Position numbers and translations under genes: made by a program. A model generated the notes under the pieces. The model was not told where the DNA came from. It made no database searches and was given only the letters and a program-made list of their open reading frames with translations. A stretch of 64,000 nucleotides of DNA from Ipomoea triloba (lineage: Eukaryota; Streptophyta; Magnoliopsida; Solanales; Convolvulaceae): the NCBI RefSeq assembly GCF_003576645.1, contig NC_044923.1, positions 13,804,384-13,868,383 on the forward strand, given 5' to 3'. Shown here in pieces: positions 58,319 to 64,000 of the stretch; the stretch's first letter is position 1; each line of letters begins with the position of its first letter.

Positions 58319-59300
58319 CTGAAAGCAAATTAGGAAAATTACCACAAGATTTCAAATTTTTATATTAAAAAAAAAAAACCTCCAATCTGACATGCACCAG
58401 AGTGGCACCACCGCACCAGGGGTTTAAAACAGTAGTGATAGATGGTGGCAGTTGCAGCAGCAGATGTTCAAACTTCTCAGCAAATGTAAGGCAGAGGCAG
58501 AGGCAGAGGCAGAGGGGCAGCGGTCTGAGCTGAGGCAAAGACAGAGAAGCAAATCTGATAAATTCATAAACTGCAATGACTTCATAAATAATAACACATT
58601 CAATACGAAACAAAACAAAGTGAATAACAGAATAAGTGATAACAGCATAACACAATCCAAATTTTCAATTCATCATTGAACATGCTTCAATCTTCAATCA
58701 TAACTAAAAGATACATTTCAGATTCAAGATCTGCTACTTGCATCCAAAAGTTAATCAAAACTGAGTATATAAAATCTCAGATATTATAAGTTATACATAA
58801 TCAATTAATCTAAACAGTATGCATTGAATTCATTGTTGACATCTATAACAAATAGCATTATAAAAACTGAAACACTGAATTGAAATTTATAAAAATTACC
58901 TATACTAGAACAAAATCAACAAATAGCATTACAATAAAATTACCAAAACTATACTAGAACAAATAGCATTACCTAGCAATAAAAATTACAAATTGCATTA
59001 CAATACAAACGAAACTCACCAGAACTGTACGAAGCTTGAGAGCCTAACTGCCTGAGCGCCTTAGAACGGGGAAGACGAGCTTGGTGACTGACTCCGACCT
59101 CCGGCGAGCTAGACGAGCTGAGAGCGTGAGACTGAAACCGACGGGCCGACGAGCGAGACTGCGAGAGCCGAGAGGGACTGAGGTCTGAGGGAGAGAGAGA
59201 AACTAGAGAGACGAGAGTAGGCACAAGGGTGAAGGCACGGAGGGTCGGAGTTCGGACGTCGTTGGAGGCAGTCAGGCAGAGTCGCAGAGAGGCGTGAGTG
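58319..59300 (-). promoter_or_regulatory. 5' UTR intron and leader region of the TAF1A-like gene
   Basis: GTACAGTTCTG|GTGAGT (minus strand, donor near 59032) and TTGCTTTCAG|ACTGCAG (acceptor at 58319) outline an intron in the leader. Upstream, 59033-59300 is GC-rich, as expected for a first exon and core promoter. (GCAGAG)n lies at 58493-58514. Confidence 0.5.
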
Positions 59301-59346
59301 AGGAATTGAGATTTGAGTCCTTAGGATTTCGGCTGAGGCAATCCTT

Positions 59347-59347
59347 T

Positions 59348-59379
<32 letters not shown>

Positions 59380-59470
59380 TATACATATATATATGTATAT
59401 ACATATACATATATATATGTATACATGTATGTATATATATACATATGTATGTATATATATACATGTATGT
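59347..59470. repeat. (AT)n / (TACATATA)n microsatellite
   Basis: AT run followed by ACATATATATGTATATACAT repeats, just upstream of the TAF1A-like leader. Other simple repeats nearby: (AT)n 60283-60333, (CA)n 60443-60468. Confidence 0.9.
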
Positions 59471-59477
59471 ATATAAA

Positions 59478-59698
59478 TCCTAATCATATGAGAACTATGC
59501 ACCCAAGCGAGAACATGAGGACAAATCCAAACCATTGATCTGCAAGATATGACGGATGAGAAATAAGTAAAAATGAGCGGAGTCATTTTCATAAATATTA
59601 CAAAATATTGTTTATTTCAACCGTTAGATCTACTAGATCAACGGTTTGGATTTGTCCTTACGTTCTCACCTGGGACATGGTTCTCACCTGATTAAGGA
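59478..59698. mobile_element. 221-bp TIR MITE (TCCTAATCA...TGATTAAGGA)
   Basis: Left TCCTAATCATATGAGAAC.. GAGGACAAATCCAAACC pairs with right GGTTTGGATTTGTCC..GGTTCTCACCTGATTAAGGA over ~65 bp. No clear duplication. A common plant MITE design. Confidence 0.75.
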
Positions 59699-60061
59699 CC
59701 TATACATATATATATATATATACATACATATATACTAGTGTTTTCCTTATTATATATTTAAATAATAAAATTAATGATGCAATTATAAACAATTATAATA
59801 TTTAAAAATTTATACTTATTTAAAATTATAAGATTGGTATATTAGTGTTTAATATATTTACTTGAAAATTATATTTTTAATTTTCTATATGGGCATGGAA
59901 AATTATAATAAATTTCAATATAAATAAGTTCGTTTTATTATGATTAGTATGTGGTAATTAAAGAGTATATATTATTCTTAATTATTATTATGCCAATTAT
60001 GATTTCAATGTAATTTGAATAATTATGGTAATTAAGGAGTATATATATATATATATATATA
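59699..60061. other. AT-rich spacer
   Basis: No coding or clear terminal repeats. It ends in (AT)n immediately before the presumed Helitron start. Confidence 0.5.
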
Positions 60062-60282
60062 TCTAACTCTATAATAAAGCAACAACTTCCTGTTGTGTTT
60101 TCCCGCCCAGAGAAAACGACCGCGTTTTAATGCAAGCCGATTTGGCCACTTATTTAATGTTGTTCATACTGATCTTATTACTTGAACTCAAATGTGATAA
60201 TTGTTATTCCCTATTTCCAACGTAAATAAGAAACATAGTCGGCTAATTGATTGTGTTTTCCAGATTCCCAGACTATGTATTT

Positions 60283-60283
60283 A

Positions 60284-60336
<53 letters not shown>
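60283..60336. repeat. (AT)n microsatellite inside the Helitron 5' region
   Basis: About 50 bases of AT. (CA)n follows at 60443-60468. Both lie between the presumed element start and the RPA gene. Confidence 0.9.
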
Positions 60337-60338
<2 letters not shown>

Positions 60339-60443
60339 CATACATGTACTTATTGAATACAAATCAATTCATATGGAAGCATACTGTCAGATTAAATATA
60401 AACCATGTAATCACATTATGTTAATCATTACGTGTATATACAT

Positions 60444-60485
<42 letters not shown>

Positions 60486-60862
60486 GTATATGTACCTGGA
60501 TATGTACATATACTTTGTTATATATGTATGTACATGTAAAATTCATATTTGTAAATCAAATAACCCAAAAACATTTAAAATTATTACAAACCATGAAATG
60601 GAGATTACAGAACTTTAAATTTTACACGTGATAATTTTGCATATCAGAAACATATTTCAAAATCAAAATGATTACAAACATTTATTGCTCAAGTCTTTTG
60701 AGCTGACTCTTCAGCTTTCCAATACAAAACCTGATATTCACATTAATCAATTGTTAGCATTAATAGCAAAAACACTATATATATACTTTCATTGATTAAG
60801 GATATGCCCGGCCGAACCACTCACCAAATTTCCTTTCACTACTGTCTTTGTTGTATTCGAAA

Positions 60863-62744
60863 ATGCCTTCACAATATGTTGCTGTAAAAGATATTAGTCC
60901 TTTTCATAGGAAGAGATCAATCAGAGTACGAGTAATAAGAATTTATGAAGTACCAGAAGTAAGGGGGGCTCAAACCAGTAAGAGTTTGGAACTTTTGTTC
61001 CATGATGTTGAGGTAAAAAATCTAATTTATAGAGCTTTTTTTTTTTTTTTTTACAAATATTAACTGTGTATGTGAATATTAATACTGCATCTATGTGCCT
61101 TAACTAGGGAGATTTTATAAATGCAAATACCACAAAAGATGATGTTGCCAAATATAGACAGATTTTTAAACAGGGCAAGGTTTATTCCATCAAAAACTTC
61201 TTGGTAGTCAAGAACTACTACCTGTACAAGACAACACAGCATCCCTTCCTCATCAAATTCACCTACGAAACAGAAGTAAAACAGATTAGGTCAAAGGGAT
61301 TTCCTGTTTGTATGTTTCGTTTAAAGACATATGAATCTTTGAAAAAGCCAGATCAAGTTGATGATAAGGAGCTGTTTGGTACATTTTTTCCACTCTATTC
61401 CTTTTTTTTTTGTGTGTAATATTTTCTATTGCTTTTAATCTGCACAACTAATATTTTTTTCTCCTCTCTGTAATTATTCAGATGTAATAGGCAAAGTTGT
61501 TGAAATATATTCACCACTGGACAAAATTATTGGTGGAAAGCCATCTTGACTTATTGATTTTCTAATTGCTGATACACAGTAAGTTTGAAATCTTACTTTT
61601 CTTATATTTAATCACTGTAAGCATGAATTAATAAGACATGGTTTGATTAGGGACAATACCTTGAAGTGCACAGTATGGGATGACCATGTCTCTGCCATTC
61701 TTCCTTATTACAATGCTAATTTGGCTGAGCCACTCATTGTAGTAATACAGCTCTGCAGGGCAAAAGTAGTGAATGGTAAGTATTCTCTACAAAACTCAGT
61801 GCACAATACTAATTGACCTCAATTACATACTCTCTCTAACATTATTCTTTTAATAGGTGAAGTTAGGATTACCTCATCATATGATGCCACACAGCTTTGG
61901 TTTAATCAAAATTTTGCTGAGTTTGTTGATTTTAGATCAAAGTAAGTACTTCTACAACCAAACTGTATATTTAATGGATTCTCTCGAGTCTTATATTTCA
62001 CTTCTTTTCTGATTCCTATAGGTTAGCTGCTAACACTTCTCCAGTGAAAAGTATTAGTACTACCACTGTGTTGTCCCAGTCAACTGGTCCAAGTGAATTC
62101 CAGAGTGGTGCAGTAATTGTTAGTACATTGTCTGATGTTTTTGAGGCTGTAGAGGTACTTAATTCCTAATTTTTTCCTCTCCAACTATCAAACTATTGTG
62201 TATATGTTAAACTTTTTTTAACATGTTCAGGATAATGACTTCTATGTTCCTGCTGAAATAATGGGTATTGAAGGTTCTGGAAAATGGTTTTACATATCTT
62301 GCATGAAGCCAGGTTGCAACAAGAAACTATCAGACAATGATGATGGCTTTTTGAAATGTTCAAAGTGTAAAGGACAATTTGTGGAAGGAACTGTTAGGTA
62401 CAAACTTTTGGTTAGGGTCGTGGATAGGACAGGTGATGCTCCTTTCCATTTGTGGGATAGGGAGGTTGCTGAACTGGTAGGTGTTCCGACATCATTGCTG
62501 TATCAAAAATACTCTAAGGTAAGAGTAACTTTATATATAATCTAATTTTACTTCTCTTTTTGCTTAATGGTGTAGTAATCAGTTTTGTATTCAGGTCGGT
62601 GTTCGGATTCCCCCAGAATTGGAGATTCTGAGTGGAATGGCTATGATATTTAAGATTGGTTTCAAAAAGGGCACTGTGAGGGGACCTAATTCTGCTTATA
62701 ATGTCATAAGATTCCCAACCATCAATTGCCTCTTCAACTGGTAA
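60863..62744 (+). pseudogene. Helitron-borne RPA70-like single-strand DNA-binding protein, one in-frame stop
   Basis: RPA-like proteins carried by plant Helitrons coat single-stranded DNA during rolling-circle transposition. Exons: 60863-61012, 61108-61378, 61482-61578, 61651-61775, 61857-61941, 62022-62154, 62231-62518, 62595-62744; every junction is GT..AG in matching phase. First OB fold starts MPSQYVAVKDISPFHRKRSI; second spans KGFPVCMFRLKTYESL to VIGKVVEIYSPLDKI; third TLKCTVWDDHVSAI. The C-terminal zinc-ribbon OB domain reads WFYISCMKPGCNKKLSDNDD, LKCSKCKGQF and FHLWDREVAELVG. The frame ends at NCLFNW then TAA. In exon 3 a TGA interrupts KPS|LIDFLIADTQ, where relatives usually carry Arg, so a CGA-to-TGA change is likely. 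Without that stop it would be about 430 residues. Confidence 0.85.
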
Positions 62745-62866
62745 TCATTTTATATTGAGTTTATATGTGCTCTGCGATTTTTAAATATAATGAGTTTTTT
62801 TTCCTTTTTAAATGTTTATTTTTTGTACTCGGCCGTTTTTTAATGTAATGAGTCTTTTCCTTTATA

Positions 62867-64000
62867 GATGATTATTTTGATCATGGAGATTGCATTCATG
62901 AATGTGAACATTGTGGCGCGCTTTTTTGGTTTGAGGAGCGACAAAACAAAACCGTCTCAAAAGGTCGCCCGAAGTACTCTGTCTGTTGTAATAGTGGGAA
63001 AATCACATTGCCGCGGATCAAGTTGCCTCCACAACCAATTCAAGAACTTTTTTTCGGCAACGGTGAGATGTCAAAACAATCCTTACACAATATTAGGATT
63101 TACAACAATATGTTCTGCTTCACGTCTATGGGTGGAAGGATTGACAACAACGTTAACAAGGGTGTTGGGCCTCCTATTTTCCGTTTGAATGGGCAAAATT
63201 ATCATTTGATGGGCAGCCTACTTCCCAAAGAAGGCGTCGCACCACACTTTGCACAATTGTACATTTATGATACTGCTAATGAGCTACAAAATCGTATCAA
63301 TGCAGTTAGGTACTTAATATTTCTATTTTATTAAACATCGTTACATTTTCATCTATAATCGTTTTGACACTTATTTAAAACGCTTCTAATGTTGTTTTGT
63401 ATTTGTTGTAGGGGATGTGGTGAGCAAACTGACATTCATGTTGATATAGTCAAGGTCATTAAAGAGGAGTTGGATAAGCACAATGTTTTAGTCAAGTCTT
63501 TTCGCATTGCAAAAACAGAAATTGAAAGGAATCCACGTGTAGAGGTTAGGATTAAATTGCTTGGAAAGCGTAAACAAGATGCAAAGAGTTACAATTTACC
63601 TGAAGTGTCTGAAGTGGCCGCATTAATTGTTGGAGATGTTGATACAAACATGAGGGAGCGTGACATTTTAGTAGAAACTCATAGTGGTCAATTGCAAAGG
63701 ATTAGTGAATTGAATCCATCTTATTTACCACTTCAGAACCCATTACTCTTTCCTTATGGTGAAGATGGCTACCGGGAAGATATTTACCATAAAGAAAACG
63801 GCAACAACTGGTGGAAGGCAAAGGATTAGCCCAAGAGAGTTCTTTTGTTACCAGATTCATTCTAGAAGTTCAGAGCTCTCTACCTTATTGCATGCAAAGC
63901 GCTTATTCCAACAATTTCTTGTGGATGGCTATACAATGGTTGAAGCAGGCCGCCTCATTTATATTAGAACACACCAAAAAAGCTTACGATGTAAAGTTAT
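62867..64000 (+). pseudogene. Helitron Rep/helicase N-terminal part, frameshifted and truncated by window end
   Basis: The amino end of the Helitron transposase. Exon to 63309 has the usual zinc-like region CEHCGALFWFEE, VCCNSGKITLP and LPPQPIQELF, then GQNYHLMGSLLP and FAQLYIYDTANEL. After a GT..AG intron the next exon (63412 on) reads EVAALIVGDVD, ERDILVETHSGQLQRI, LNPSYLPLQNPLLFPYGEDG. The frame then hits TAG at 63827-63829, while a shifted frame continues with RISPREFFCYQIHS, LLHAKRLFQQFLVDGYTMVE and RLIYIRTHQ, the Helitron_like_N domain. So a small indel near 63810 breaks it. The HUH active site is not reached. The start codon is uncertain; I do not see an in-frame splice from the RPA gene. 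Confidence 0.85.

Larger units (their letters stand above)
60062..64000 (+). mobile_element. Helitron (autonomous-type, decayed); right end outside the window
   Basis: Contains an RPA-like gene and the start of a Rep/helicase gene, both plus strand. The proposed 5' end is TCTAACTCTATAATAAAGC at 60062 after a host A; Helitrons begin with TC and insert between A and T. The 5' end is inferred from its wording only. HUH nuclease, helicase core and 3' hairpin would lie beyond 64000. Confidence 0.75.

Noticed and set aside
59733..59750. ACTAGTGTTTTCC as a second Helitron 3' end
   Set aside because: No hairpin next to it; the CTAG alone is not evidence.
62740..62870. Splice fusing RPA to Rep in one protein
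   Set aside because: The donor after FNW and the acceptor before DDYFDHG are in incompatible phase; a stop (TAA) directly follows FNW.
1..64000. CRISPR arrays, tRNA/rRNA genes, bacterial operons
   Set aside because: None seen. Direct repeats here are minisatellites, microsatellites or TRIM LTRs, and tRNA-like pieces are SINE heads or TRIM LTR ends.

Overview
The window is plant nuclear DNA, almost certainly from a eudicot. It is AT-rich, its genes have canonical GT..AG introns, and it is full of nested plant transposons: Ty3/gypsy, Ty1/copia, TRIM, LINE, SINE, MULE, hAT, Stowaway and Helitron. Protein families point to an angiosperm; the species cannot be fixed from the sequence (an asterid such as Convolvulaceae is only a guess). 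There is one assembly gap of 588 N (44677-45264). I saw no rRNA, tRNA or CRISPR, and nothing bacterial.

Layout. 1-11.7 kb is a transposon graveyard: a decayed Ty3/gypsy pol (63-3052) whose 3' region is split by a 1.56 kb Mutator-like element with a perfect 9-bp target duplication, then LTR-like DNA, an 18-bp minisatellite, an LTR-like unit with long terminal inverted repeats, and a GC-rich Pack-MULE candidate. 11737-16385 looks like one very large solo LTR (TGTAACACCCC...GGGTGTTACA, 5-bp duplication TATAG) carrying a foldback element. 16.8-18.5 kb (minus strand) is a broken gene of a plant family of unknown function. 20.65-29.7 kb (minus) is an intact 15-exon LRR receptor-like kinase of 929 codons whose introns carry at least ten mobile elements. 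29.8-42.6 kb is intergenic: MULE, Helitron, Stowaway, LINE tail, a large family of 'GTGGACCATGGTCCAC' elements, and a Ty1/copia relic. 42.6-44.7 kb (plus) is an AIRP2-like RING E3 ligase running into the gap. 45.6-48.6 kb (minus) is an intact MULE transposase gene (925 aa). 50.3-51.7 kb shows three levels of nesting (MITE > LINE > hAT). 53.2-58.3 kb (minus) is an intact nine-exon gene (630 aa), probably the Pol I factor subunit TAF1A. 60.06 kb to the end is a Helitron with an RPA-like gene upstream of its Rep/helicase gene.

Three host genes look functional (receptor kinase, AIRP2-like, TAF1A-like). They are unrelated neighbours, not a pathway. Exon models were derived by hand: each complete model uses GT..AG junctions and sums to a multiple of three, which is strong internal evidence. 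The most interesting material is mobile DNA: the giant solo LTR, a tandem TRIM array ending about 16 nt from a splice donor, an intact MULE transposase, and the RPA-first Helitron.
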